A DNA stretch of 64,000 nucleotides from Populus alba (Eukaryota; Streptophyta; Magnoliopsida; Malpighiales; Salicaceae), in assembly GCF_005239225.2 (NCBI RefSeq), contig NC_133288.1, positions 19,040,169-19,104,168 on the forward strand, read 5' to 3'. The translations under genes were made by a program, and so were the position numbers. The notes beneath the pieces are model-generated. The model was not told where the DNA came from, ran no database searches, and saw only the letters and a program-made list of their open reading frames with translations. Numbering within the stretch: position 1 is the stretch's first letter; every line of letters starts with the position of its first letter. Of this stretch, positions 23,752 through 36,664 are shown piece by piece.

Positions 23752-26441
23752 TTAACACGGTGGCATATAGGGAGGTGGTGGTAGCATTTGGGCTTTCTTG
23801 CCTCGACCGTTCTTGATTATGAATGCCATCTCCATACCCCATGACATATGACGCTCTAGATGGCAGTGCACGAACCATACTCCTGTTACAAATAAAATGG
23901 ACACATGATGTTAGATCTGCCTCGTAATCAAGGTAATTAACAGAAATAATACTCTTAATATTATACTCTGCTGGTTATTTTATATTTAATTGATTATGCT
24001 ACTTATATTTACCAGGATTGGTAGCCTTGAATCTTATGACAGACCAGCCATTTTTGGGAACAATAATGGTATTTTGAAGAGGAGGGTCAACAAGATTGTA
24101 TCTCAAAGGGTCTTTATCCTTGTCGAAATTGCCAAATCCCCAACCAACAACATAGAAGCTTGTTCCATGTATGTGCATGGGATGATCAGTGCCAGCAGCC
24201 ACATTTGTCCCTTGAAAAACAATCTCCACTGTCGAGTTATACTCGAGCACTTTCACTTCTGTACCTTTTGATGGTGTCTCATAAATCAATGGGATAGAAT
24301 CCGCAGTGAAATTGAAGAACAGGGGTGGTTTATCAGGAAAGTGATCACCGTAAACACCATTGATTTGATTATAATAAGCTCTTAGTATATCCATACGAGT
24401 AGGTGTCTGAAAGCTTATGTTGTTCACACTAGCAGCTAGTCTAGACTGGGTCGCCCCACAAGAAGTGTTTGCACACGTAAATCTGTTAACAGAAACAGTG
24501 AAAAATAATGGAGTGCTTATGCTCAAGGGGACATGAATTGGATGGTTATTATCAGCTAAGCTTCTAAGACGGCCAGTGAAATTAACCGATGCAATTGTGT
24601 CATTAAAAGAAGGAAGGTATGGCAATGAGAGAGTGAAGGATGGAGTGTAGTTGCCATTGTACTGCACAATAGCTGTGGTTGTTGTGTTGTCATATTGCAC
24701 ACCATTGGCACTAGAGTAAACTTTGGCAGCCATGTAATAGTGGTCCAGTGGTTGGTTTGCTTCTAATAAAACATCAATGGTTTGGCCAGGTGATATTGCT
24801 ATATAATCAACTTTCAGTGGTTTAGTGTAGCTGGCATCTGTGCCGACCACTGTGACTTGATGATTGGTGATGGAGAAAAAGAGAATGTCTTGAAGGGCAG
24901 CGTTAATTAGGCGAAGAAGATAAGTCTTGCCATAGTCCACCGATAGCTTGAATGTATCTGCAGTTAGAAAGACAAGGTTTCGATTTAATAGCTTTAAATA
25001 ATACAAACGTTCCACTAAGCTGTAGATTCCTTCCTCTCTCGACAAATTTCAAGTCGAATCTCACGTTTGAAATAATAATAATCATGATAATAATAAAACA
25101 CTAACATGTAATATATTAAGGTGCAATGTTATAACCATTTGATTGTCCGGGGCAGGAGGAAAGAATAGGCTTCTAAGAAATCATGGGTAACTTTCATTTT
25201 CCCCCACAGTTTTATATATTGTCTCATTTTCATCTAAAACCTTTGATTTATTCCAATTAAATCCCATCTATTTCTTCTTCTTCCAATCAATCCCCCCATC
25301 TTTTATTTTATTACAACCAGCCTCCCATCTTGTACTTTTGTTCCAACTTCCCCTATTCATTCATTTTCACTAGGTGTGTGTTTATAAAATATCTCAATAT
25401 CATCTAAAAGTAAAGAAAAAATTTTATCAAAAACAAAAATAAAAATCAAGTTTGAATAGAACTTGTGTGTGTTTGATATTGTGGTGCATAACAAGTTTGG
25501 AATTGTGGTAAAAATTATTTTTTCAAAGTGTTTTTCTCTTAAAAATAAATCAAAATAATCTTTTTTTAAAAAAAATTATTTTTGACATAAACATATTAAA
25601 ACAATTCAAAAATATAAAAAAAATTCAATTTTTTTCAAAAACATTATTGGACTGCAACAAATACAACCGCATACTATTTTTTGAAAATAATTTTTACTTG
25701 AAAATATATTTTTTAATTTTTTTAATATTTCATATCAGCATATTAAAACCATTAAAAACCACTAAAAAAAACATGTTTTTAAACCAAATACATTTTTGTA
25801 ATGCATCTAAACGCAATTTTTTTCTTCGAAGAAAAAAAGAGAGTTGAATCAAAGGGGTAGGATTGCTCTTGATATTAAAGGAATATAAGGCAAAAGTAAA
25901 AGAGAAAATTTAAGCAACTGTATAGTGTCATTGTACCCGATTTTGAGCAAGGATAAAGATCACCGGGTTGACCATTGATCGTGTAAGCATCGGAGACATT
26001 CGGGTCTGCTCCCGAGGCACGGAATTGATCAAAGATTTCAAATATGTCCTGCTTCCACCACTCTCCTGCATTTCATGAAATTAGTGGTCACTGCATTCAA
26101 ATCTTCCACGGCTTTAAGAACCGAAGTTTTCTTTTAAAATTGATGCTGGAATACCTAAAATAATCGGCACGTCTGCATGAGGCGCAGGGAAAGGATATTC
26201 GGTTCCTTTCTTGGGATATATGACAATCGCACCATAAACAGTTGCTCGTGTCCAGTCACTGTGAGCATGCCACCATAAAGTTCCTTCTTCTTCAGAGAAT
26301 ATGACCCTCTGACTGAATTTTCCTCCTGGTTGAATTGGACACTGTGTGATATATTCAGGACCATCTGACCATGGATATTTTGGCTGTTTCACTCCATGCC
26401 TAGGATTAACAGTGTTAACCCAAATTTCCAGACAGAAGATC

Positions 26442-26495
<54 letters not shown>

Positions 26496-27072
26496 GGAGG
26501 GACTTACCAGTGAATGGTGATGTTATGAGGGCTCTTGTTAATAACATCCACGATGATGGTTTCTCCTTTAGTAACGTATAGTGTCGGGCCTGGAAACTGT
26601 CCATTGACAGTCATTATGTTCTTGGTGCTGCAGAGTCTTGTGTATGGAACATCTTTTACCTATAATGAATGTGCACATACGCAAAACTACAAATTATGAA
26701 TGAGCTTATAAAGTAAAACATCTAATCTCTCCTAGTTATTACGCGTACCAGTTTTTCTCCTTTTTTTTTTTTGGGTAGGGCGGGGGGAAGAAGTTGATAT
26801 ATATAATAAAAGGGCTAACAGAAGATATCCAAAAATAAAACAAAACAAAGAATGTGACCCGTGCACCGATGATCATTCTAGAATCTGGAGCAGTTAAATC
26901 AATATCCTAAAACGTTGAATTTGAAGTGTATCTACAAGCTATTCCAATAAAAAAATCAGCACGTAGTACATACCACAAAAGTATGATGAACTATAGCTTG
27001 GCAACATAGGAAACCACCAAATAATATAAACCTTAAAATTTGAAGGGCTAGAACTCTCATGATTGGCATCAT
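23752..27072 (-). CDS. Laccase (multicopper oxidase), LAC-B, six exons
   Basis: Recent duplicate of LAC-A with the same role: secreted phenol oxidase using O2. Exons: 27072-26974, 26659-26508, 26399-26155, 26065-25937, 24957-24013, 23882-23752, giving 566 codons. Exon 1 is 3 nt shorter than in LAC-A and reads [15 protein letters not shown] at the signal-peptide end, closer to the usual laccase form. All copper segments are intact ([56 protein letters not shown]). Residue +10 from the T1 cysteine is Met. Over exon 5 I count 17 differences from LAC-A in about 315 residues; three are S/F, P/L and Y/S in the linker before NFTGRLRS. No frameshift or stop is seen, and both copies look expressible. 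Confidence 0.93.
26448..26497. repeat. AT/GA microsatellite in LAC-B intron 2
   Basis: An AT run followed by a GA run, placed only some 10 nt from the intron's donor end (exon 2 ends at 26508). LAC-A has non-repetitive sequence here. It is a possible polymorphic marker. Confidence 0.9.
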
Positions 27073-27139
27073 TTTCTTAATTAGCAACGAATATATTCTC
27101 GTTTCACTCTTAATGACCAACCGAGCTGCCTTCTACTGG

Positions 27140-27147
27140 TATTTATA
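27140..27147 (-). promoter_or_regulatory. TATA box of LAC-B
   Basis: TATAAATA on the minus strand, 68-75 nt before the start codon, conserved with LAC-A. Confidence 0.65.
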
Positions 27148-27239
27148 TGAGTAATAAGGAGCTAAACGACAATTTAGCTGGAGAAGTTCATGATGATTTT
27201 GTACTTCTCAACACCCACGTGGATGCAAAGTGCTTAATT

Positions 27240-28020
27240 AACTACTAAATCATTTTGGGGAAGCAACACAAAAAAGACCTTAACCTTAATAGCATCACTA
27301 CCAAACCAGCGCCACTGTTTCCATGGCCCACAAGCTTTCTGGCACTGTTTTTGTGACTATACTGTTATTGATTTATTTTTTGAGATTTATTTTGTAATTT
27401 TTAAATTATTTAATATGTTGTATTGATTTATTTTAAATTTTGGTGATTTGTAAGGGTATGGAAAAAAAAAAACATAATAAGAAGGGATGTGTGTGTTTGT
27501 AATTTTTCTTATGTATGTTTTATAATTATATAAAAAAAAGACAAAAAGAATTAAAAACAAATTAAATGTTTTAATTTGCATTGAATTTGGTTTATATTTT
27601 AAAAAAATATATATCAAAAAATATTTTTCATTTGGTATTCAAGGTTATAATCTTACACATAAGATGTATTTTTGAAAGATTTGTTTTGTTTTTATTGATG
27701 CTAAAGCAATTATATTTTTTTATCTAATAACATATGGATCTTTTTATTAAAAAGAATTTTGTCTTATTTAAAAAAAAAATCAATGGCAAGACAATTTTCA
27801 GACCCTTTTAAATTAAATCAAATTGTGAAACAACTTATCTCATATAGGGTGTTTTATGAGTAATAATATATTTTTTTAATTATAATCAGTTTCTTATTTA
27901 TAAATATCTAAAAAATTAGTATATTCAAGTTTTCTAGTAATTCTTTAGATGGAAACTCCTAATCAAATAACAAAAAAAATAAAAAATCACAAAACGGATA
28001 CCTCACGACTGACGCGATAA
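27240..28020. other. AT-rich DNA specific to copy B
   Basis: Sequence between the LAC-B promoter and the resumed block match at 28.02 kb, absent at the corresponding place of copy A. No transposon ends or ORF are recognised. Confidence 0.45.
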
Positions 28021-28409
28021 CTACTTTGAAAATTATGGGGCTTGAGTAACCGAGTTTCTTTCTGCTCTCAATTTCACTGTAACTCGATTGTTTGACTCTG
28101 CTTTAACATTGTCAAAGCTGAGTGTGACTTGTTAGCACTTGTTTTTGGCTTTAGTGCTGCCGACAACATTAATTCCGGTACGAGAAAATGAATTTATTAT
28201 CGAGATCAAACAAGAAAATTAAAGTCGGGACAAAGAAAAATAACCCTAATGAAGAAATCTCTTATTCAAAAATGGCTTCCAACTTCAAAAATGCCTGGCG
28301 ACTGGAATCATCCACAAAGACTCCCTTATGGGAAGTTATTTTTTTAATCTTGTGTCTCTGAAGGAGGGACAAGTTGAAGATTACTTATTCGAAGATGAGG
28401 TTATTTTGA

Positions 28410-31400
28410 GTTTGTCCAAAACCTCTTAAAACTATACTCGTATTCATCGAACTATATATATTGAGTTTGTCCAAAACTTCTTAAAACCTAAAAAAAATCT
28501 TAAATAATACAATAAAAATAATTATACTAAAAATAATAAAGATAGTAACCCACTAAGCTACATAATATTCTCATTTTTTCACGGTCAAGACAAGAACCTA
28601 ATCATTTAATTTTCTCATAACAAACCATCCGAGTAGCAAACAAATATTCAATGTTTTGGTGGGAGACAACTTTTTTAATGTTTAGTCTCCATACGCTTCA
28701 TTTTCGGGTATTAATGCTATATTTCATATTCAAAGTTAACTTCATATATTTCTCATTCTGGTTTCGAAGTTGGACTTTCAAAAACTTCCTCGACAAAGAC
28801 GTTCAAAATATGTTTCGGGTATTTTTCTTTTATTACATCTGAAAGATTTTTCTTGATTTTGATGATGTTCATTTAATTATTTTTGTATTAGTTAAACAGT
28901 TAGATACAATTTCTATCTAATAATTACATAATAATCTTTCTTTCTTTATTTGAGAAAAGTATGTAATATTCTTATATCATTTAAAATGTCATACTAAAAA
29001 TAAGTTTACAATAAAATTTCTACGAGTTTGTTAAAGAAAATTACAACAAAACTTGCACACATGTTAAGAGTGAATCATATAAGTCCACTGTTAAAGTATG
29101 CAAATATATATAAAAAATATTATTTAATGGTAAGTATTTAAGATTAAGAATGTTTGCTTTTTTATAAAAAAACCTCTGGGGATTGAAGCTTATTGACGGT
29201 TGATTTTCTACATAAAAAAATTAATACATATCGGGAATTTCACATTAATTCATTCGCTTATTATGCACAATTTTCTGTCATCTGTTTTTATTTTATTATG
29301 CACAATTTATTTATTTTTCTGTGTCAACCTATAGTTGCGTGTAATAATGCATTACATGTGTCCAATTTCGATTTGGTATATAGAAAGAGAGGATCGCTTT
29401 ACACGGAACATTGAGAAAAACCTCGTACTTTTGAAATCGCTGTGGAAATCATCAACATTTATTTACCAAACCAGTCCAAGACACGTAACAAAGTAATAAA
29501 CTAAAAGTAAATGTTTGACAGCAGGTTGAAAGGTTCCCATCCCACCAAACCCGCGTTATGTTCTGCCTGCTGATCCAAAAGATTATAGCTATTAGGTTTA
29601 ATTTATTTTTAAAAAATAAAAAATTATTATTTTGATATATTTTTAAGTAAAAAATACTTTAAAAAATAACCACAATTACACTCCTAAACATGCTCAAGTA
29701 AAACACTCCAAAGGCATGGTGAAATTACCATATAAAGTGATACTACACATTATATTATAGATATATTTTTGTTATCTTGAAAACTTTTTTTTTCTTAATT
29801 AAATCTTCGTGTAGCCAGATTGATGACAGATTACTTTTAATTTGTTAAAATATAGTAGAATTAAAAGACAAATAACCAAAATAGCAAAGGAAAAAAAATA
29901 CAACCTAAGTTATTTTATTTAAAAAAAATATTCCTATTAAAATTTATTTATACATTTACAATATTATGAGAAATTGTTTTAAAAGAAAGTGGATTGCATT
30001 GACAAAGACTAATTATATAAATTAAAGTTGGTTATATAGACAAAGACTAATCATATAAAAATTTCTTTATAATAATTTATTTTTAATTTTTAAAACTCGT
30101 ATCAAACTCCACCTTAAGGTGACATAAGTTTTTATTTCATGTCTTTATGTTTTGATTAAACTCTGAAAATGGATAAGTTTTGGGGAAAAAAATAAATTTT
30201 TTTGCATGAATTTTTAAAAATCATCCATTGTTTTTTTAATACCTTTTCTTTTAATTGTGTTTTATACTATAAAATTAAATTCTATTTCACCAAATTGGCC
30301 TCAAATTCAATCCTAAAATTTTAAAAATGATTAAATGGAGAAATTTTGGATGGAATTGACTTTTTGCATGAATTTGAAAACCGTCATGATTTTTTTTTTG
30401 TTTTTATCTTCATCCTTCTTCTTCTAATTTTAATTTTTTTTTATACCATAAATCTAAGTCTTATTTCATCAAATTGACCTCAAATTCAATCCAAAAGCTG
30501 AAATAATTTTAGTAGGTATAAATTAGATGGTTAAATCACATCAAATCTTAGGCAACATCATCCAGAAAGAACTTAGGCAAGACCGTTCTTCCAATTCTAA
30601 AACATTGACTTTTACCTTGGACAATCTCAAAACAAAGAGCATACGCACAATGTAAAAAAAAAAAAAAAAAAAAAAGTCAAAAACACCATAGAAAAGCGCA
30701 CACAATTTGGTTCTCACCAAGAATGGCATGTCAAACAATAAGTATATATTGAAAAGAAATATAAGAAAAGCCATAACAGAAAAGTAAAAGATTCAAAAAC
30801 AACTGCAGCAAAACAAATTGAAGAACTACGAGAATAAGCTGAAAAAATGCGGCACGGCAAAGGAAAAATGAACCTCAGGAAGAAGGAACGCAAACATAAG
30901 GTAAAGAATCAATGAAAAACAAATTAAGCCTAAAGATTTGATAAGTTACAAAATCTAAGCGTAATAAAATAACAAAACAACATAAAAAATAAATAATTAA
31001 GTAATTTAAATGCAATATAATAACAAGAGCTCTCTTCTTCTTCTTCTTCTTCAAAAGATTAATCATTTTCATTGCTAGTTGAAACCTCTAATAAATTCCC
31101 ATTTTTTTTAACTTTTTTTTTTCAATTTCATTTTCTTCCACAGGAAATAAGGTTTCAAGTCTTCATTTGTCATCATTCAAGATCATCTTGCCTTTAAGAA
31201 CAAAAAAAATGCACATATTTTTTAGAGCCAAGAAAGATTAAAATATTAGAAGCCATGGTAAATTAGTAGCTTGAGGTAAAAAGAAAACACAGGAAAGGAA
31301 AGAAAAATCAAATCAAATCAAAGAAGGCAGACTAGTGGTTGGTTTACGTTTATTACAGTGCAAAATTCTGTTTTTTTTTTTTTTTTTTAATTAATTACAA

Positions 31401-31980
31401 CTTTGCTGACAGTCCCACCATAACTTTTATTCCCAAAGCAAGCTCCATCATGGCACTTGACGGAGAATGACTTCGGCATATACAGTAAAAGCAGTCTAGT
31501 TTTTTTTTTCCTTTTAAATGTAAGCTAATTAAACAGAAAGAAACCAAAATCAAAGAAAAAGAAGAAATCAATCACGTTGTTTTCAGCTATATTTCGGAGG
31601 TACATAAATTGTAATACCTGTTTTCATAACAAAAGAAAGTGTTTGTATAAATTTCACAAGGAGGCTTGAATCTTCAATGCTTTAATTCAACGAAATCGGT
31701 TGGTATTATTGGGCTTAGGAAGTTTTTATTCTGCTCGGCTTGCATTTCTTGTACTGAACCCAAAATCGGTATGGAAGACGAATGGGCTAAAAATTAACTT
31801 GTTACTCTCTTTTAGAAAAATCAGCCACTCTTTCAATAAGTTCATAATATAAAAAAAAGACATGTAAAATTTTTACGAATATGATACATACTTGTTTCTA
31901 TAAACAGAGTTGTCATATTACAACTAAAATACTAAAAAACTAGAATTCTTTCTCCGAATTAATCCACTGAAAAGGGGCAC
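28410..31980. other. AT-rich intergenic DNA, no gene recognised
   Basis: It contains homopolymer tracts (30655-30675, 31372-31388), a CTT repeat near 31031-31052 and one dispersed AT-rich repeat at 29.60-29.69 kb. The short open frames (28651-28842, 29193-29414, 30541-30774) show no similarity I recognise. Confidence 0.5.
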
Positions 31981-33332
31981 TCCATCGGTTTGTCTTGGAA
32001 TCTCCCATTTATACTGTCGTATCAAATGATCCATGTTGTTTGCTGTTTGCTGGTTTTCCATATAACACATACAACTTTGGTAGATGGTTAGGCTGGGTTG
32101 TTGGCTCTACAAGCGGTTCTTGATCCTTCTAACTCCGTGATCAATTCAATGTGGAGACGAGGTATATTTTTTATACTCTTTATGCTCGTTTAGAAATAAC
32201 CAATTTACGAGGTGGTTGGAGTAACACAAGAAAAGTTATAATAAATCCACGTATTTGGCATAGATCATGTGGTCTGGGCTCATATTATGTTTTTCAGATT
32301 ATACTTCTTTGCTGCTATTTGGTATTGGATGTATTGGAATCTAAAACTATTTTGTGAAAAACATATAGAAAAACCTTTTTTAGATTGGTTTAAGATCTTC
32401 AGAATTAATTTATTTCTTTTAGGAGACTTTTCATGTAATGGGATTGCATGGTCATGGAACATTGGTTTTTGATCTTATGGACTAACAAAAAAAGTACAAC
32501 ATGTAAATTCAAGAATAGGGTGTGAAAGGTTTTGATCTTTTTATTCCAGAACAAATAACTTCTCATCATGTTATAGCAAGGATATTAGGCATATTTGTGT
32601 GCCTATTCCATTTTAGTGTTTGTCAGGCTTAATGTTTATACAAAGGATGATTACATATTTGAAATATTGAAATCGTGTTTTCCTGTAATATTGCTTTTTT
32701 TTTTTCAATTTTTGTTGTTGTTAGAACTATGTGGTATTACTCAATAACTATTCCAATCGAGTTATTTGGTCCAACTCATTATCAATAAGATCAATGATAC
32801 TTTTAATAAAAAAATATATCAAAAAGTTATTAATAGGCTGACTGAATATCAAAACTTATCTGAAACTTGATATAAAATTCTTGAAAATTAACTTTTTATA
32901 TGATTACATTGAAAATAATCTAATAAAATATGGATTGTTCATAACATGTTAGATGGATATTAAGTATGAAATCACTATTAGGTGGTTAAGAAATACTATA
33001 TTTAGAGATAAAGAAGAGAGTGAGTTTTTAGTAAATTGTATGGTTATTTAAAAAAAAACCTTTTTTGATTGTCGTGGTAGTGTTGATAGAATTGTTAAAG
33101 ACAATGTTGTTTTTCAAATAACAAAATCAAAGTATAATGTTGAAGTAATATAATTGTAGAGTTCTATTGTTGTGAACTAAATGGATTCAATTAAAGTAAT
33201 CATAATACTATGAAATAAATATATTAGACATACATAATTGGATGAAAATTTTAAATTAGTTTGAAATTCAATGATGTGTTTTTAGCATTCCAAGTGGTTG
33301 GTTTACTTTTAGACATTCTTCATTTTCCTTAC

Positions 33333-33343
33333 TTCTGTTATTT
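33333..33343. repeat. SINE target-site duplication, left copy
   Basis: TTCTGTTATTT at 33333-33343 is repeated exactly at 33531-33541. Removing the SINE and one copy restores continuity of the psbB similarity. Confidence 0.85.
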
Positions 33344-33530
33344 CTTTAGGTTGCCAGCTCCTATTATCCGGGTTGCCCCAACTAATCTGGTGGTCGCCTC
33401 GGGTCGCATGCCTGGTAGTGATAGGTAAGGCTACCAATAGGTATTGCTACGTATATGGGGACTCGAAACCGAGACCTCGCTTAAGCAAAACAAGCTACTT
33501 ACCACTTGAACCAACTCCCAATGGTCTTAA
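33344..33530 (-). mobile_element. tRNA-derived SINE inserted in the psbB remnant
   Basis: Minus-strand element of 187 bp flanked by a perfect 11-bp target duplication. The internal RNA polymerase III promoter is visible: A box TGGTTCAAGTGG (33502-33513) and B box GGTTTCGAGTCCC (33458-33470), spaced as in tRNA-derived SINEs. It carries no coding sequence and would depend on LINE enzymes for movement. Salicaceae-type SINEs have this layout; assignment to a named family needs comparison. Confidence 0.85.
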
Positions 33531-33860
33531 TTCTGTTATTTGGACACATATGGTATATATAATGTTCAAATATTCTTCATAGATGTTTTTGTGGTATTGA
33601 TTCATATTTAGGTGCTTCGTGGAATTTGGAGAATTTCAAAAACTTGAAGATCCAAGAAACAAGTAGTTTTTACAACATTAATTTATGATTTTTTATCTCT
33701 AATTTTTTAATTTGACATACAGTACTCGAGGCATAATGATTTGAATAGTTGACTTCTCTTTGCTTTGATTTCTTATATTTTCTTTTCTTTTCTTTTTTAA
33801 TCCAGGAATGCTCTAATTAAACAGTCATGGGAGCTGTAATTGTAAACTATTATTTAGTTT

Positions 33861-33995
33861 ATGAAAGCATCAATTTATTCATTTCTTTTGATATTGACTG
33901 CTTTAATGGGTGTAGTAATGGCTCTATTTACAGTATTTTTATCTATTATTTTAGAGATTTATAATTCTTGCTAGATGAAATTTCAATGAATTAGA
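33861..33995 (+). pseudogene. Fused psbT/psbH remnants of the plastid insert
   Basis: The frame from the ATG at 33861 reads MKASIYSFLLILT, resembling the start of psbT. It then runs straight into ALMGVVMALFTVFLSIILEIYNS, which matches the C-terminal membrane segment of psbH. In plastids psbN and the first part of psbH lie between these two, so an internal deletion has joined them. Both gene products are small photosystem II subunits. The copy is non-functional nuclear DNA. Confidence 0.75.
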
Positions 33996-34375
33996 TGTTC
34001 AATAATCATTAAAGTCTAGCTTTTCATTATGAAGTGAAGCATTTTGGTACTTTTTTTTTTCATTCAATTTATGTTATTTTATTTTGGTAGTTTGATCATA
34101 GAATTATTTTTTCTCTTAATTTTTTAAATATAAGTGTGTGACTTGACTTGTTATAATAAATGCTATTAATAATATATAAAATGAGTTTGTGATGATGGAG
34201 ATGGTTTAGAGTCAATTCTTCACTTTAACCATCAAAAAATTTGATCAAATTTTATTGAGTCTGACCATTTCAAAAATTATAGTTTCTTCCCATCCTAAAC
34301 AAAATGAAGAATCTGAACCGCATAAAAAAAAAATATAGAGAGGAATTCTATAAGGATGAACGGTATATGATATTA
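33996..34375. other. Intergenic DNA downstream of LAC-C
   Basis: AT-rich with no recognisable gene. It could hold further decayed plastid sequence, but I cannot support this. Confidence 0.4.
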
Positions 34376-34381
34376 TTTATT
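34376..34381 (-). terminator. Candidate polyadenylation signal of LAC-C
   Basis: AATAAA on the minus strand about 80 nt past the stop codon. Confidence 0.35.
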
Positions 34382-34458
34382 ATTTGGCGTTAGATAGCCA
34401 AGCGATATATATATATATATATATTCTAGGATAAATTTAGCTGACCATGAGCTTTAAA

Positions 34459-36618
34459 TTAGCAAGGAGGCATGTCCGGCGGGGGAGGTAATAAACGTGC
34501 TTCAGTCCCATCCTGAACGATGAAAACAGTCTCCATGCCCCAAACTAGATGACGGTCAAAATGACAGTGCATGAACCAAACTCCTGTAGCATAAAATTGA
34601 AAATCATGAAACAGAAAAATAAATAAATGTAGCATGTAGCAGCAGTAAGAATTAATTACCAGGATTGGTAGCCTCAAATCTGATGGTGGTCCAGCCATTT
34701 CTAGGCACAGTTACTGTGTTTCGAAAAGGAGGATCAATGAGATTGTAGTTTTGAGGGTCCTTGTCTTTGTCAAAATTCCCATATCCCCACCCAACGATGT
34801 AGAAGCTATAGCCATGGAGATGCATAGGATGATCGATACCAGCTACCACATTGGTTCCCTGGAAAATAATTTCCACCGAGGAATTAAAAGGCAATATCTT
34901 CACTTCTGTCCCTGTTTTCGATACTTCTAGTATCAATGGCAGATATTCAGCTGTAAAATTAAACACCAAAGGTGGAAAGCTAGGAAAATCAGCTCCATAC
35001 ACCCCATGGATGTGCTTGTAATAAGCTTCTAGTATATCAATTGAAGGGTTCACAAAGGTTATATTGTTCATGCTAGCAGCAAGAATGGTTCCATTTGGAC
35101 CCTCACATGAACGGTTTCTGTGGCAAGGTAAGGCGTTGACAGAGAGAGTGGAAACTACACGAGTGGTAATATTTAAAGGAACACGAATAGGATGGTCTTC
35201 GTCAGCTAAGCTCCTAAGGCTACTAAGAAAGCTATAGGCTGCGTTTGTGTCATCATAATAAGGGAGTTGGGGTAAGGAAGGAGATGAAGAAAGGGTGTAG
35301 TTTCCATTGTATTGAACTATAGCGGTGGTGGTGGTGTTACCAAAAGGAACAGAAGGGCTGCTAGTGAAGGCCCTAGCAGCCATGTAGTAGTGATTGGGAT
35401 CTTGGTTGGCATGTAATAGAGCATCAATGGTTTGCCCAGTAGCTATAGTTATGTAGCCGCTTGTCAATGGCTTGGCGTAGCTGCCATCTATTCCGACAAC
35501 TGTAAGATTATGCTTCGCGACTGAGAAGAATAGAATGGTGTTTACAGCAGCGTTTACTAGCCGGAGTAGGTAACTGTTGCCTTGATCCACATTTATCTTG
35601 ATTGTTTCTGCAATTACAGTGGTAGAATTAAACTGTTAATCATCTGCTTCTCCTAGGGTCATATATGAAGAACAATTTCAACTGTAAAAACGAGACATGC
35701 ACCTGACTTTGAACAAGGGTACAGGTCACCAGGCTGGCCATTAATGGTGAAAGCATCAGAGTCGGCGGGGTCTCCTCCTGTTATTACCGCTTCCTGAAGA
35801 ACATCCATCACATCTCTCTTCCACCATTCTCCTACATTGCCAAGAACAAAAGTAATTAATATATGTATAATTAATTGCAAAACTAATAATATTTTCGCTT
35901 TGAAGGTATCAAAATGAAAAACCACAAATCAAACATCAATGAGCAAACAAAAAGCTAGTTGTATGTTTAATGGTTAATTTTTCGGGCAAGACCTTGTCAT
36001 ACCTAAAATGATAGGGACCTCCACATGAGGTTTGGGAAAAGGATAGCCAGTTCCATTGATCTTTGGATACACAATGATAGGCCCGTGGACCGTCGCTCGC
36101 GACCAGTCACTGTGAGCATGCCACCAAAGGGTGCCTTCCTCCGAGGAAAATATGACCTTTTGCTTGAACTTCCCTCCAGGTTGGATTGGACACTGTGTGA
36201 TATATTCCGGACCATCTGACCAAGGATATCGAGTCAGTTTTACGCCGTGCCTGCAATGGAAATGACAGAAAACATAAAGAATATTCTGTTTTTATATGGA
36301 TCGCCATTTAAATGTCGATCACCTTCTTTCTGAAGAAATTTATATATACCAGTGGATGGTGATGTTATATCTGCCCTTGTTATGGACCGTAACATAGATT
36401 GTGTCTCCATGATGAACGTGTAAAGCTGGTCCTGGAAATTGTCCATTCACAGTCAAGATCTTCTTTTTGCTGCATAGTCTTGTATATGGAGCTTCCATAA
36501 CCTTTATATGCAGAAAATTTAGCTCCCAGTATAAGTGGTTACAACTATTTTTTGTTTTTCTTCTTCTCTGTATAGCCATTATCTTACTCGCTATGACAGA
36601 TATTAATAAAATTCTCGA

Positions 36619-36664
<46 letters not shown>

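Larger units (their letters stand above)
23340..28390. repeat. Duplicated laccase block, copy B
   Basis: Partner of the block at 3.58-8.0 kb. Differences include a new AT/GA microsatellite in intron 2 (26448-26497) and about 750 bp of AT-rich DNA at 27.24-28.02 kb that is absent from copy A. Confidence 0.85.
31984..33660 (+). pseudogene. psbB: Nuclear copy of plastid psbB (photosystem II CP47), heavily decayed
   Basis: In plastids psbB encodes the CP47 core antenna of photosystem II. Here the plus strand matches it in order through many frameshifts. It runs from an altered start at 31984 through a 'tttgtcttgg' leader, MWRRGIFFILFM-like, VWAHIMFF...FFAAIWYWMYWNLKLFC, EKPFLDWFKIFRINLFL, TMWY...[12 protein letters not shown]...FRDKEESEF and SKYNVE segments. 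It continues past an inserted SINE at GHIWYI and ends with FCGIDSYLGAS...LENFKNLKIQETS. Dozens of substitutions and stops mark an ancient plastid-to-nucleus transfer (NUPT) that is not functional. Neighbouring psbT/psbH remnants follow in plastid gene order. Confidence 0.88.

Noticed and set aside
31984..33995. Window from a plastid genome because of psbB/psbT/psbH
   Set aside because: The genes are full of stops and frameshifts, interrupted by a nuclear SINE and surrounded by nuclear genes with introns.
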